Positions 11,843 to 21,252 of a stretch of DNA of 64,000 bases are shown here, one piece after another; the stretch's first letter is position 1, and the number at the start of each line of letters is the position of its first letter. The DNA lies in contig NZ_FOVP01000008.1 of NCBI RefSeq assembly GCF_900115165.1, positions 106,860 through 170,859 on the forward strand. Reading direction: 5' to 3'. The translations under genes were made by a program, and so were the position numbers. This DNA comes from Roseovarius lutimaris (GTDB taxonomy: Bacteria; Pseudomonadota; Alphaproteobacteria; Rhodobacterales; Rhodobacteraceae). The notes under the pieces are model-generated. The model made no database searches. It had not been told where the DNA came from and saw only the letters and a list, made by a program, of their open reading frames with translations.

Positions 11843-11847
11843 AAAAA

Positions 11848-11874
11848 GACCCAACGCTTTTAAACGCCGGGGTC
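11848..11874 (-). terminator. Terminator of the ectABC-ask operon
   Basis: On the minus strand GACCCCGGCG ... CGTTGGGTC forms a stem with one bulge and GU pairs, followed by seven T (complement of 11841-11847). It lies about 155 bases after the aspartokinase stop. Confidence 0.7.
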
Positions 11875-12030
11875 AGGTAGCTTTCAAGTGGCCCTAGGCA
11901 GATCGTTAGAAACAGGCTTGAGGCAGCCCATAATCAAACGGTCGGCGTCGGGGGCAACGCCCGCAGAAACAGCCGCCTGGCGCAAGGTTTGCCCGTTGCC
12001 CCTCAATCCGGATAAATCCCGCCCGCCTTG

Positions 12031-13455
12031 TCAGGCGGCGCGGGTGAGGCAGGGTTCATTGGTCTCGATGAAGGCGCTATGCATGGCCTTGATGGCCGGT
12101 TGCAGCGCGTCGCGGTCGAGGATGAACTGAACATCGACATTGCGCGGCCCCTGGCTTGCCCCGATGGCCGAGAGGCCGGCATCGGCAATCGCGACCAATC
12201 CGCGTGTCAGCACCGACAGACCGCTCAGATCGCGCCCGATGACCGAGGCCATCGCCAGCGTCCGGGTAGAAATCTCTGCGGCGGGAAAGGCCTTGGCGAT
12301 ATCCTTTTCGACCCGCCGCATCGTCTTGAGCGAGGAATCAAGGTAATGCGTGATGGTATTGGCGTTCGAGACCTTCGAGACAATCCGCACGTCATGGCGC
12401 GTCAGGATCTCAAGGATCGTCGCATCATAGCCTTTGACGCCAACCATATCCTGTTCAAAGACTTCCAGCGACACGATATCGAGGCCGGTCACGATCTCGA
12501 CCGCGGGCACATCGGCCGGCTGGTCGTCGATCAGGGTGCCGGAATCGTCGGGCTCAAACGCATTGGTGACCCGAAGCGGCACATCCGCCTGACGCAGGGT
12601 CTTGGCGGCTTGCGGGTGGATCGCCTCCATCCCCATATTCGAGAGTTGATCGGCAACGTCGTAATTGGTGCGCCCAAGCTTGCACACAACGCCCTCGCCC
12701 ACGATCTTGGGATCACAGGACGACAGGTGAAATTCCTTGTGAATGATCGCCTCGCGCGCGCCTGTCAGCGCGGCGAGCTTGGAAAATGTCACCTCGGAAT
12801 AACCACGGTCGAATTCACGCATCAACCCCTTGGCGCATTGCGCATAGCCGGTGACGATCGGCATTTCGGTATGCGGGTCGATGTTGTTCATCGCCTTGGA
12901 AATACGCTCTTCCAAGGTGACATCGCCCTCGTCGCGCCAGCCCGACAGGTCGACAAAGCGGGCGTTCACGCCTGCGCGGTGCAGCAAAAGCGTGGTGACA
13001 AAGGCCGAATGGGCCTCGCCCAGCCCTGACAAAAGCTCTCGGATCTGCAACATATGCTCCGACAGGCGGAAATGGCCGTAGGTACACAGCCGCTGTAGAT
13101 CGATCAGACAGTTGCGCGCGCCAAGGATACGTTCGGCCACAAAGCTGTCGGCCTGCTCGATGTCGGCCGGATGGGTCAGCACCTCGCGCTGTAGCTTGTG
13201 CATCGCGTCCTCGACACGGGTCAGCGCCTCATGCCAGCCGTGGTCGGTATCGGCATTGGAAAACAGGGCATAAACGCCGGGCTCGCCCGTTTTCTTATGT
13301 TCGAGGAGCAGGTTCGTGATCCCGCCAAAGGCAGAGACCACGAACACGCGACCATACAGGTCGTCCCTCTCACGGGACCCGATAAACAGGGTATCCTTTA
13401 GCTCATTCACACGGGACATGGATGTCCCGCCGATTTTCTCGACAGTATGGGTCAT
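12031..13455 (-). CDS. ask: Aspartate kinase of the ectoine operon
   Basis: 474 residues. The kinase core opens with VEKIGGTSMSRV and the C-terminal third has paired ACT segments (EVFEQDMVGVKGYD; VSKVSNANTITHYL). Aspartokinase makes beta-aspartyl phosphate, the precursor of aspartate semialdehyde used by EctB. Placement last in ectABC-ask fits the specialised Ask_Ect isoenzyme, which is thought to escape normal lysine/threonine feedback; that part is family knowledge. The start at 13455 leaves 16 bases after ectC. Confidence 0.9.
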   Translation of the reverse strand: MTHTVEKIGGTSMSRVNELKDTLFIGSRERDDLYGRVFVVSAFGGITNLLLEHKKTGEPGVYALFSNADTDHGWHEALTRVEDAMHKLQREVLTHPADIEQADSFVAERILGARNCLIDLQRLCTYGHFRLSEHMLQIRELLSGLGEAHSAFVTTLLLHRAGVNARFVDLSGWRDEGDVTLEERISKAMNNIDPHTEMPIVTGYAQCAKGLMREFDRGYSEVTFSKLAALTGAREAIIHKEFHLSSCDPKIVGEGVVCKLGRTNYDVADQLSNMGMEAIHPQAAKTLRQADVPLRVTNAFEPDDSGTLIDDQPADVPAVEIVTGLDIVSLEVFEQDMVGVKGYDATILEILTRHDVRIVSKVSNANTITHYLDSSLKTMRRVEKDIAKAFPAAEISTRTLAMASVIGRDLSGLSVLTRGLVAIADAGLSAIGASQGPRNVDVQFILDRDALQPAIKAMHSAFIETNEPCLTRAA

Positions 13456-13471
13456 AGTCTGTCTTGCCGGT

Positions 13472-13867
13472 TTAGTAGGCAAGCTCCTCTGCTGGCGCGT
13501 AGGATCCGTCTTCGCGGTGTACTTCCGTACCCGTCACCGGCGGATTGAAGCAGCACGCCATGTGCAGCTCTTCTTCGGCGCGCAGGATGTGTTTGTCATG
13601 CAGGTTCAGGGCGTACATCACACCGGGCTTGATCTCATGGGTCTCGCCGGTGGCAATGTCGGTGATCGAGCCTTTACCCTTCATGCAATAGACGCTTTCA
13701 AAGTGGTGCTTGTAGTGGAACGTATGTTCCGAGCCCGCTTCGAGAACTGTGATGTGGAACGAAAAGCCCATTCCGTCATCCGCCAGCAACATGCGCGTTG
13801 ACGTCCATTTTGCATCGGCGATATGGCGGTCCGTGCCCTGTAGTTTGTTGAAATCACGTACGATCAT
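13472..13867 (-). CDS. ectC: Ectoine synthase
   Basis: 131 residues, cupin fold, typical EctC length. Opening MIVRDFNKLQGTDRHI, then AGSEHTFHYKHHFESVYCMKGKG carrying metal-binding residues, and LNLHDKHILRAEEELHMACCFNPP with the late conserved histidine. It cyclises N-gamma-acetyl-diaminobutyrate to ectoine in the cytoplasm. Seven bases separate it from ectB. Confidence 0.97.
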   Translation of the reverse strand: MIVRDFNKLQGTDRHIADAKWTSTRMLLADDGMGFSFHITVLEAGSEHTFHYKHHFESVYCMKGKGSITDIATGETHEIKPGVMYALNLHDKHILRAEEELHMACCFNPPVTGTEVHREDGSYAPAEELAY

Positions 13868-13874
13868 TTTGCTA

Positions 13875-15167
13875 TCACTCCGCAGCCATTTTCATTTCAT
13901 TTGTAACGTCGCTGGTCGCTTGCGCAAGGATATCAAAGCCTTCGCGCATGATCTCAGGCGAGGTGGTGAGCGGGGCGAGGTACTTGATGACTTCGTCGTT
14001 GGCCCCCGAGGTCTCGATCACAAGACCAAGGTCATAGGCCCTTGCGCAGATCGCAGCCGCCAGATCGCCCGAGCCGACATCTATGCCTTGCATCAGGCCC
14101 CTGCCCTTGAGGCTGGCGCCCTCGACAAGCCCGGCGATGTCGTTGAGCGCAGTGGTCAGCACCACAGCCTTGCCGGCAATCGCCTTTTCAAACTGGTCAT
14201 CCGACCAGAATTTCTCCATCGCGACACGGGCCGTCACAAAGGCATGGGTATTGCCGCGGAACGTGCCGTTGTGCTCGGCCGGCTTCCAGATGTCATGCTC
14301 GGGTTTGATCAGCAAGGCCGCAAACGGCAGGCCGAAGCCCGACAGCGATTTTGCCTGGGTGATCATATCCGGTTCGATCTTCGCGCTCTCGAAGGAAAAG
14401 TAGGTGCCCGCGCGACCGCAGCCCGACTGAATATCATCGACGATCAGCAATGCGCCGTGCTTGCGGGCGATCTTTTCGATGCCCTGCATCCATGCATCGG
14501 AGGCGGCATTAAGCCCACCCTCGCCCTGGATCGGCTCAAACACAAAGGCCGCAGGCGCGTCGATGCCCGACGACGGGTTCGACAGCATTGCGTCGATCAA
14601 TTCCAGCGTGTCGATATCTTCACCAAGTGAGCCTTCAAACGGCATATGGGTGACATCGCTGAGCGAGCCGGTGCCGGCGCCGCCGCGTTTGGACGCGTTG
14701 CCGGTCAGCGCCAGAGCGCCCATGGTCATGCCATGAAACCCATTGGTAAAAGCGATCACATTACGACGACCGGTCACCTTGCGCGCCAGCTTGATCGCCG
14801 CTTCAACGGCGTTGGTCCCCGTCGGGCCGGTCATCATCACCTTGTAATCCATGCCGCGCGGGGCAAGGATGCTCTCTTCAAACGCCTTGAGAAAGGCGCC
14901 TTTCGCATCGGTGTGAAAATCAAGCCCATGGGCAATGCCGTCGCCAGCGATATGATCCATCAGGGCGGCCTTCATGTCGGGATCATTATGCCCGTAGTTC
15001 AACGATGAACAGCCCGCCAGAAAGTCGATATAGCGGTTGCCGTCGACATCAAAAAGTTCAGAACCGCGCGCCTGTGTGAAGGTCGCCTTCATATTGCGGC
15101 AATAAGAGCGGGCCTCGCTCTCGCGGCGGTTATAGATAGATGTATTCTGTGCCATGTCTTTGGTCAT
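13875..15167 (-). CDS. ectB: Diaminobutyrate-2-oxoglutarate aminotransferase
   Basis: 430 residues, class III PLP aminotransferase. The PLP lysine lies in TQAKSLSGFGLPFAA; VDDIQSGCGRAGTYFSFE and the EGGLNAAS segment are typical of EctB. It converts aspartate semialdehyde to 2,4-diaminobutyrate. AAGGAC seven bases before ATG 15167 supports that start over the inner ATG at 15155. Confidence 0.97.
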   Translation of the reverse strand: MTKDMAQNTSIYNRRESEARSYCRNMKATFTQARGSELFDVDGNRYIDFLAGCSSLNYGHNDPDMKAALMDHIAGDGIAHGLDFHTDAKGAFLKAFEESILAPRGMDYKVMMTGPTGTNAVEAAIKLARKVTGRRNVIAFTNGFHGMTMGALALTGNASKRGGAGTGSLSDVTHMPFEGSLGEDIDTLELIDAMLSNPSSGIDAPAAFVFEPIQGEGGLNAASDAWMQGIEKIARKHGALLIVDDIQSGCGRAGTYFSFESAKIEPDMITQAKSLSGFGLPFAALLIKPEHDIWKPAEHNGTFRGNTHAFVTARVAMEKFWSDDQFEKAIAGKAVVLTTALNDIAGLVEGASLKGRGLMQGIDVGSGDLAAAICARAYDLGLVIETSGANDEVIKYLAPLTTSPEIMREGFDILAQATSDVTNEMKMAAE

Positions 15168-15216
15168 GGGGTGTCCTTTCCCTTTTTGAGGGTACGTCGT
15201 GAGAGGGGGGGGGTAT

Positions 15217-15750
15217 TCAGGCGACGCGCTTGAGCTTCATCCTGCGCGGCAGGGTGATGCTCACCATGTGTTCGGTGTCGTGGGCGCCGTCGAAATGCGC
15301 GTCCTTTTTGAAATGGGGCGCATCCGTCAGCTCACCGCCAATGTCGTTGGCAAAGCTACGAAACAGCCCCCAGGAGGCGTCATTATCCTTGGTGATTGTG
15401 GTCTTGAGAGTCGTGGCATCCCTGGTCTCATCGCGATTGACGAGGTCCAGAAGCATGGTCTTGCCAAGGCCGATGCCGCGGGCATCGGCGCTCACGGCGA
15501 CCTGCCAGACAAAAAAGGCGTCCTCACCCGGAATCATATGGCCCGATATCCAGCCAACGATCTCTCCGTCCAGCTCGGCGACCACGCAGGTATCGCTGAA
15601 ATGGTCGGCCTGAATCAGATTGGCGTACATCGAGTTTTCATCAAGTGGCTTGCAGGCACGAATCAGCTCCCAAATTGCGGCGCCGTCACTTGCATCGGGC
15701 TTGCGCAGGTTTGGTTTAGACTTTGGGTCAGTATAGCTGTCTTTCGGCAT
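15217..15750 (-). CDS. ectA: L-2,4-diaminobutyric acid acetyltransferase
   Basis: 177-residue GNAT enzyme. YANLIQADHFSDTCVVAE, WISGHMIPGEDAFFVWQVAVSADARGIGLGK (acetyl-CoA site RGIGLGK) and AHFDGAHDTEHM near the end are EctA hallmarks. It acetylates diaminobutyrate at the gamma amino group. AAGGAG is 14 bases before the ATG. First gene of the operon. Confidence 0.97.
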   Translation of the reverse strand: MPKDSYTDPKSKPNLRKPDASDGAAIWELIRACKPLDENSMYANLIQADHFSDTCVVAELDGEIVGWISGHMIPGEDAFFVWQVAVSADARGIGLGKTMLLDLVNRDETRDATTLKTTITKDNDASWGLFRSFANDIGGELTDAPHFKKDAHFDGAHDTEHMVSITLPRRMKLKRVA

Positions 15751-15987
15751 TTGCTCGCGCGCTCCTTGGTTATTACGATTTATAAAATAGTATAGCCTCC
15801 GAATTACTTCAACAGTAAAACTACTTTTCCTCAGAAATGCGGCATTATGCCGTTATAAGCGCATTATTGGCGATTTTAATAATTCACTAAATAAATCATC
15901 ACTCCCGCATTAACTTTACAATTACGAAACACCTACGCAGGTATTTCACTGATTGAAGGATTTCGAGGCTTCGTGCAAAGATAGGTC
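15751..15987. promoter_or_regulatory. Divergent ectA/ectR control region
   Basis: A 237-base AT-rich intergenic region, unlike the GC-rich surroundings. On the minus strand TTGAAG (15807-15812) and TATTTT (15784-15789), 17 bases apart, could be the -35 and -10 of ectA, ending 34 bases before its ATG. A perfect 13-base palindrome CGGCATTATGCCG lies at 15840-15852, and an imperfect TTTAGTGAATTATTAAA at about 15878-15894 is another candidate MarR-type operator. Site function is inferred from position. Confidence 0.55.
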
Positions 15988-16485
15988 ATGACAGAAAAAT
16001 CATACGACCGTACCGACGAAAGCCTGATCGCCCTGCGACGCATCCTGCGCGCGACAGAGCTTTATGCGCGCGATCTTGCGCAGGCCGTGGGGGTGACACC
16101 GGCACAGCTTCGGGTCATGCAGATCGTCGACGACAAGACCAGCGCCACACCCAAGACCCTGGCCAAGCAGATGAGCGTGAGCCAGGCGACGATCACGACA
16201 TTGGTCGACAAGCTGGTGGCGCGCGGCATGGTCAAACGGGAAGCCTCCGAGCTTGACCGCCGCCAGATCAACGTCTTGATGACCGACCTTGGCCATAGCA
16301 CGCTTGAAAAGGCGCCTGATGCGCTTCAACAACGCTATGTCCGCGCCTTTGCCGGGCTTGCGGATTGGGAGCAGGCGCAACTTGTGTCGTCGCTTGAACG
16401 CGTCGCGGACATGCTGGATGCGCAAAATATCGACGCCTCCCCTGTCCTCTCGTCAGGTGAGCTTGGATTGGGCAAAAAGCTCTGA
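15988..16485 (+). CDS. ectR: MarR family regulator of ectoine synthesis, EctR type
   Basis: 165 residues with the MarR winged helix: LAQAVGVTPAQLRVMQIV, then recognition region TLAKQMSVSQATITTLVDKL and the wing REASELDRRQINVLMTDLG. EctR-type proteins repress ectABC-ask at low salt. The divergent position next to ectA and the palindromes between them support this role; no residue alone proves it. Confidence 0.85.
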   Translation: MTEKSYDRTDESLIALRRILRATELYARDLAQAVGVTPAQLRVMQIVDDKTSATPKTLAKQMSVSQATITTLVDKLVARGMVKREASELDRRQINVLMTDLGHSTLEKAPDALQQRYVRAFAGLADWEQAQLVSSLERVADMLDAQNIDASPVLSSGELGLGKKL

Positions 16486-16623
16486 GCAAATCCGTGGCGC
16501 GAGAGCCCCCCACCCGCGCACAGCACCGGCACCGGCACTGGCAGCGCGAGACCTTCGACGCTGGACACCTAAACCAAACAGTTTATATTTTGCCGTGAAG
16601 AGACCGCGAGAAAAGGCAAGAGC

Positions 16624-17085
16624 ATGAAGCTGTCCGTCAATGGCACCGAGCATGAGATCAACGACCTGGAACCCGACATGCCGCTTTTGTGGGTCTTGCG
16701 GGATGAATTGGGCCTGAGAGGGCCGAAATACGGCTGTGGCATCGCGCAATGCGGCGCCTGCACGGTGCATATCGACGGCGAGGCGGTACGATCCTGTCAG
16801 GTGCCCGCGGGCGGTGTCTGGGGCGCCATCACCACCATCGAGGGGCTTGGCACGCCCGAGGCCCCGCACCCGGTTCAGGCCGCCTGGATCGCGCATCAGG
16901 TCGCGCAATGCGGCTATTGCCAGTCGGGCCAGATGATGCAGGCCGCCAGCCTGCTGGCCGAGACCCCAACCCCGAGCGACGCCGAGATCGACGACGCAAT
17001 GTCGGGCAACCTGTGCCGTTGCGGCACCTATCCGCGCATCCGCGAGGCGGTCAAGACCGCCGCCGCCAAGCTGAGCGAGGGATAA
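16624..17085 (+). CDS. iorA: Isoquinoline 1-oxidoreductase alpha-type [2Fe-2S] subunit
   Basis: 153 residues with two [2Fe-2S] clusters: plant-type [12 protein letters not shown]...C (residues 40-60) and CGYCQSGQM...CRCGTY (about 100-140). It passes electrons from the molybdenum subunit encoded three bases downstream. The real substrate is probably an aldehyde or N-heterocycle, not necessarily isoquinoline. Confidence 0.85.
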   Translation: MKLSVNGTEHEINDLEPDMPLLWVLRDELGLRGPKYGCGIAQCGACTVHIDGEAVRSCQVPAGGVWGAITTIEGLGTPEAPHPVQAAWIAHQVAQCGYCQSGQMMQAASLLAETPTPSDAEIDDAMSGNLCRCGTYPRIREAVKTAAAKLSEG

Positions 17086-17088
17086 GCC

Positions 17089-19329
17089 ATGGGACGCCTC
17101 AAAACCATCGCCCGGCGCACATTCCTGATCGGCTCTGCGGCCATTGCCGGGGGCGTCGCCTTTGGCGTCTATAAATACAAGACCCCGCACGACAATCCGC
17201 TGCTCAATGATCTGCCCGAGGGCGCGGCGGCGCTGACGCCCTATGTGCTGATCACCGCGCAGAGCATCACCCTGATCACCCCGCGCGCCGACAAGGGGCA
17301 AGGCGCAACATCTGTTCAGGCAGCGCTTATCGCCGAAGAGCTTGATGTCGAACTTGACCAAATCAGGACCGATCCCGGCGCGCCAAGCCCGGCCTATTAC
17401 AACACCGCGCTCGCGGGCGATGCGGTGCCGTTCCGCTCGACCGACGACAGCCTTCTTGCGACAACGACGCGCTCTGTGATGGATGCGCCGATCAAGTTTC
17501 TCGGGTTGCAAATCACCGGCGGCTCAACCACCGTGCCCGATGGCTATGAAAAACTGCGCATGGCCGGGGCGGTGGCGCGCGAAACGCTCAAGGCGGCAGC
17601 GGCGCAGATCCACGGGCTTGACGTGGCCGCCTTGATCACCGAGCGCGGCGCGGTGATCTTGCCGGATGGCACGCGCGTGCCCTATACGGCGCTTGCCAGC
17701 ACCGCCGCCACGCTTGATCCGGTGCAAGACGTCACCCTGCGCGCGCCCGATCAGTGGCGCCTGCTTGGCAAGCCGATGCAACGCGTTGATATCGTGGCGA
17801 AATCCACTGGCACACAGAACTATGGCATCGACCAATCCCCGCCCGGCATGCTGCACGGCGCGATCAGGCTCAACCCGGCACAGGGCGGCGAGATGCTTGG
17901 CTTTGACGCCACCGAGGCCGAGAAAATGCGCGGCGTGGTCAAGATCGTGCCCTTGCCCGGCGGCATCGGCGTGATCGCCGATAACACCTGGCGCGCGTTT
18001 CAGGCCGCCTTGGCGGTGGATGTCGACTGGGGCCCCGCGCCCTACCCCGCTGACATGGCGGGTCATTGGAGCGCGCTCAGCGAGAGCTTCACGCCCGATC
18101 AGCAGGACAGCCGGTTTCGCAACGTCGGCGATGTTGACGCGGCATTGGCCGAAGACAGCGACCTGAGATTTGAATATCGCGCGCCCTACCTTGCCCATGC
18201 CCCGCTGGAGCCGGTCAATGCCACGGTTGTTGTCGGCGAAGGCCGGGTTGACGTCTGGACCGGCACGCAGATCCCGCGTTTCGTTCAGAAAAACGTCGCG
18301 CACATCGCGGGCGTTGAGACGGAGAACGTGCATATTCACGCCCTGATGATCGGCGGAAGCTTTGGCCACCGCCTAGAGGATGACGTGGTGCGCCATGCCA
18401 CCAGGCTGGCGATGGCGATGCCCGGCACGCCGATCAAGCTGACCTATTCGCGCGAAGAGGACATGACCCATGACTATCCGCGCCAGATCGCCATGGCGCG
18501 CGGTCGGGGCCGGGTCAAGGGCGGACAGGTCGAGAGTTTTGACCTTGGCATCGCCATGCCCTCGGTCATGACCTCGCAGATGGGCCGCCAAGGCCTGCCG
18601 GTGCCGGGGCCCGACCTTCAGATCGTGGCCGGCGCCTGGGATCAGCCCTTTGACATCCCCAATTACCGCGTCACCGGATACCGCGCGCCGGAATTGGCGC
18701 CGATCAGTTCGTGGCGCTCGGTCGGGGCCTCGTCAAACGGGTTTTTCCACGATTGTCTTCTTGATGAGCTGATCCATGCGGCGGGGGCCGATCCCTTGGC
18801 CGAACGGCTGCGCCTGTGCAATCATACCCCCTCACGCAAGGTGCTTGAGGCAGTTGGCGAAATGTCGAACTGGGGTGGTACACCTGGGCCGCGGCGTGGG
18901 CGCGGTGTTGCCTTTTGCCTGTCCTTCGGGGTGCCCTGCGCGCAGGTGATCGAGGTGAGCGATACCGATGCCGGGATCAGGATCGACCGGGTTTATGTCG
19001 CCGCCGATGTCGGGCGTATCCTTGATCCGGTCAATTTCGAAGGGCTTGTCAAAGGCGGTGTGATCTTTGGCCTTGGCCATGCAATGAATTGCGAGATCAC
19101 CTATTCGGATGGCGCCGCCGAGCAGGAGAATTTCGACAGCTTTCCCGGCATGCGGCTATATCAATGCCCCGAGATCGTGGTGCGCGGCCTTGAGAACGCC
19201 GACAATATCCGTGGCATCGGCGAGCCGCCGGTGCCCCCCGCCGCGCCTGCCCTGGCCAATGCGATCTTTGCCGCCACCGGCACGCGGCTGCGTGAAATGC
19301 CGTTCAACAGGTTTGTCGATTTTGCCTGA
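17089..19329 (+). CDS. iorB: Molybdopterin-binding xanthine oxidase family subunit, IorB type
   Basis: 746 residues. The N-terminus has a twin-arginine motif (ARRTFLIGS) followed by a hydrophobic stretch, so the folded enzyme is probably exported to the periplasm. Later landmarks include GGSFGHRLEDD, ELAPISSWRSVGAS and RGIGEPPVPPAAPALANAI (Glu is the usual catalytic base). IorB-type proteins hold Mo-cofactor and hydroxylate aldehydes or N-heteroaromatics. No accessory XdhC-like gene is nearby. Confidence 0.85.
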   Translation: MGRLKTIARRTFLIGSAAIAGGVAFGVYKYKTPHDNPLLNDLPEGAAALTPYVLITAQSITLITPRADKGQGATSVQAALIAEELDVELDQIRTDPGAPSPAYYNTALAGDAVPFRSTDDSLLATTTRSVMDAPIKFLGLQITGGSTTVPDGYEKLRMAGAVARETLKAAAAQIHGLDVAALITERGAVILPDGTRVPYTALASTAATLDPVQDVTLRAPDQWRLLGKPMQRVDIVAKSTGTQNYGIDQSPPGMLHGAIRLNPAQGGEMLGFDATEAEKMRGVVKIVPLPGGIGVIADNTWRAFQAALAVDVDWGPAPYPADMAGHWSALSESFTPDQQDSRFRNVGDVDAALAEDSDLRFEYRAPYLAHAPLEPVNATVVVGEGRVDVWTGTQIPRFVQKNVAHIAGVETENVHIHALMIGGSFGHRLEDDVVRHATRLAMAMPGTPIKLTYSREEDMTHDYPRQIAMARGRGRVKGGQVESFDLGIAMPSVMTSQMGRQGLPVPGPDLQIVAGAWDQPFDIPNYRVTGYRAPELAPISSWRSVGASSNGFFHDCLLDELIHAAGADPLAERLRLCNHTPSRKVLEAVGEMSNWGGTPGPRRGRGVAFCLSFGVPCAQVIEVSDTDAGIRIDRVYVAADVGRILDPVNFEGLVKGGVIFGLGHAMNCEITYSDGAAEQENFDSFPGMRLYQCPEIVVRGLENADNIRGIGEPPVPPAAPALANAIFAATGTRLREMPFNRFVDFA

Positions 19330-19380
19330 CAGGCGCGCGCCCTCTTGCAGCGGCGCGCGCGCGATGCTTGAACTGGGGCC

Positions 19381-20433
19381 ATGCGCCACCTGATCACAAC
19401 CCTTGGCCTGCTCGGCCTCTCGACCGCCTCTGGCGGGCTGGCACAGATCATCGGCGTGCCCTTGCCTTTCATGCTTGGGCCGCTGGCGGTTTCGGCCCTT
19501 GTGGCGACGGTGCTGCCGCATCGCCTGCCTGTGGGCTATGGGTTTCCAAAGCATCTTCGGCTGGCGTTCATTGCCATTATCGGGCTGATGATCGGGGCGC
19601 AGGTGACACCGGCGCTGTTCACCGAAGCGCATGATTTCATCTATAGTTTTGCCGCGCTGACGGTGTTTGTCGCGCTCGCGCATGGCATGGGCTATGCCAT
19701 TTTTCGCCGTTTGGGCGGCTATGATCCGGTGACCGCCTTTTACGCCAGCACGCCCGGCGGGTTATACGAATCTATCGCCCTCGGCGAGGCGGCGGGCGCG
19801 GATATGACCCGGCTGATGCTGCAACAATTCCTGCGTGTCATCGTGGTGGTGACGGCGGTGCCGATCGGCCTGTCGCTCTGGCTTGGCGCCCCGGTCGGAA
19901 GCTCTGCAGGCATGACACTGGCGCGCGCCGATGTGCCCTGGTCCGATCTGCCGGTGATCGCGATTGCCGGGCTGGCGGGGCTTGGGCTTGGGCATCTGCT
20001 GCGCCTGCCCGCCGGGCAGTTGACCGGGCCGATGGCGCTTGCGGCGGTGCTGTCGCTGACCGGGGTGATTGGCCTCGATATCCCGCAATGGCTGGTGAAT
20101 ATGGCGCAGATGGTGCTTGGCACGGCGCTTGGCATGCGCTTTACCGGGCTAAACCCCGCAATGATCCTGCGCGGCGCGGGCCTGTCGGTCGTGTCGGTGG
20201 CGATGATGCTGGCGCTTGGCGGCGGCTTTGCTTTTGTCCTGCACCGGATCACCGCAGAGCCGGTCGATGTTCTGCTGATCAGCTTTGCGCCTGGCGGGGT
20301 GACCGAAATGGCGCTTGTCGCACTTAGCCTCAATGCCAATCCCGCCTTTGTCACGCTGCACCATATCTATCGCATCCTGCTCACGGTGCTGGGGCTTGGA
20401 CTGATCACGCGCCTGCGCGAACGCCGCCTTTGA
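19381..20433 (+). CDS. AbrB family membrane protein
   Basis: 350 residues, mostly hydrophobic with about ten membrane segments in two similar halves, each with a GxLLGxP-like opening (GGLAQIIGVPLPFMLGPLAVSA; LPAGQLTGPMALAAVLS). This matches the AbrB/AmoA-annotated membrane family. Despite the old name it is not an ammonia monooxygenase and its substrate is unknown. It starts 51 bases after iorB. Confidence 0.8.
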   Translation: MRHLITTLGLLGLSTASGGLAQIIGVPLPFMLGPLAVSALVATVLPHRLPVGYGFPKHLRLAFIAIIGLMIGAQVTPALFTEAHDFIYSFAALTVFVALAHGMGYAIFRRLGGYDPVTAFYASTPGGLYESIALGEAAGADMTRLMLQQFLRVIVVVTAVPIGLSLWLGAPVGSSAGMTLARADVPWSDLPVIAIAGLAGLGLGHLLRLPAGQLTGPMALAAVLSLTGVIGLDIPQWLVNMAQMVLGTALGMRFTGLNPAMILRGAGLSVVSVAMMLALGGGFAFVLHRITAEPVDVLLISFAPGGVTEMALVALSLNANPAFVTLHHIYRILLTVLGLGLITRLRERRL

Positions 20434-20490
20434 CAGGGGCGCGCGCAAGCGTTATCTGAACATATGTTCATTTACTGAAGGGAAACCGCC

Positions 20491-21246
20491 ATGCGCATTC
20501 AGGACACAGCCGCAATCATCACTGGCGGGGCCTCCGGCCTTGGCGAGGCCACCGCACGCCACTTTGCCGAGATGGGCGCTCAGGTGACGCTGTTTGATCG
20601 CGACGGCGAGCGCGGTCGCGCCGTCGCCGCCGAAATCGGCGCCACTTTCGTTGAAACCGATGTCACCGACGAGGCTTCGGTAAGTGCGGCTATTGCCGCC
20701 GCAAAGGCCGCCATGGGCAAGATCACCGCCGCCGTGAACTGTGCCGGGATCGCCATCGGCGAAAAGACCCTTGGCCGCGACGGGCCGCACAGCCTCGCGG
20801 CGTTCAAACGCACCATCGACATCAACCTTGTGGGCACCTTCAACGTCGCCCGCCTTGCCGCCGCCGAAATCGCCCAAAACGTAGCCGCCCCCGATGGCGC
20901 GCGCGGCGTGATCATCAACACCGCCTCGGTTGCGGCGTTTGACGGGCAAAAGGGCCAGGCGGCCTATGCGGCCTCAAAGGGCGGGATCGTGGGCCTTAGC
21001 CTGCCGATGGCGCGCGATCTGGCGCGTGACGGCATCCGGGTGATGGCAATTGCGCCGGGGATTTTTCTCACGCCGATGCTCAAGGGGCTGCCGCAAGAGG
21101 TACAGGACGGCCTGGCGCAGGATGTGACCTGCCCCAAGCGGCTAGGCGATCCGGCGGAATATGCCGCGCTTGCCCGGTTTATCGTCGAATGCGGCTATCT
21201 CAATGGCGAGGTGATCCGGCTGGATGGGGCATTGCGGATGCGATAA
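20491..21246 (+). CDS. SDR, 3-hydroxyacyl-CoA dehydrogenase type 2-like
   Basis: 251-residue classical short-chain dehydrogenase. NAD site TGGASGLG (residues 11-18), NCAG, and catalytic Ser and YxxxK in ASVAAFDGQKGQAAYAASKGG. The overall pattern (DVTDEASV, IAPGIFLTPML) resembles human HSD17B10-type enzymes, which oxidise 3-hydroxyacyl-CoA. Single gene after the abrB-like gene. Confidence 0.8.
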   Translation: MRIQDTAAIITGGASGLGEATARHFAEMGAQVTLFDRDGERGRAVAAEIGATFVETDVTDEASVSAAIAAAKAAMGKITAAVNCAGIAIGEKTLGRDGPHSLAAFKRTIDINLVGTFNVARLAAAEIAQNVAAPDGARGVIINTASVAAFDGQKGQAAYAASKGGIVGLSLPMARDLARDGIRVMAIAPGIFLTPMLKGLPQEVQDGLAQDVTCPKRLGDPAEYAALARFIVECGYLNGEVIRLDGALRMR

Positions 21247-21252
21247 GTCGGC

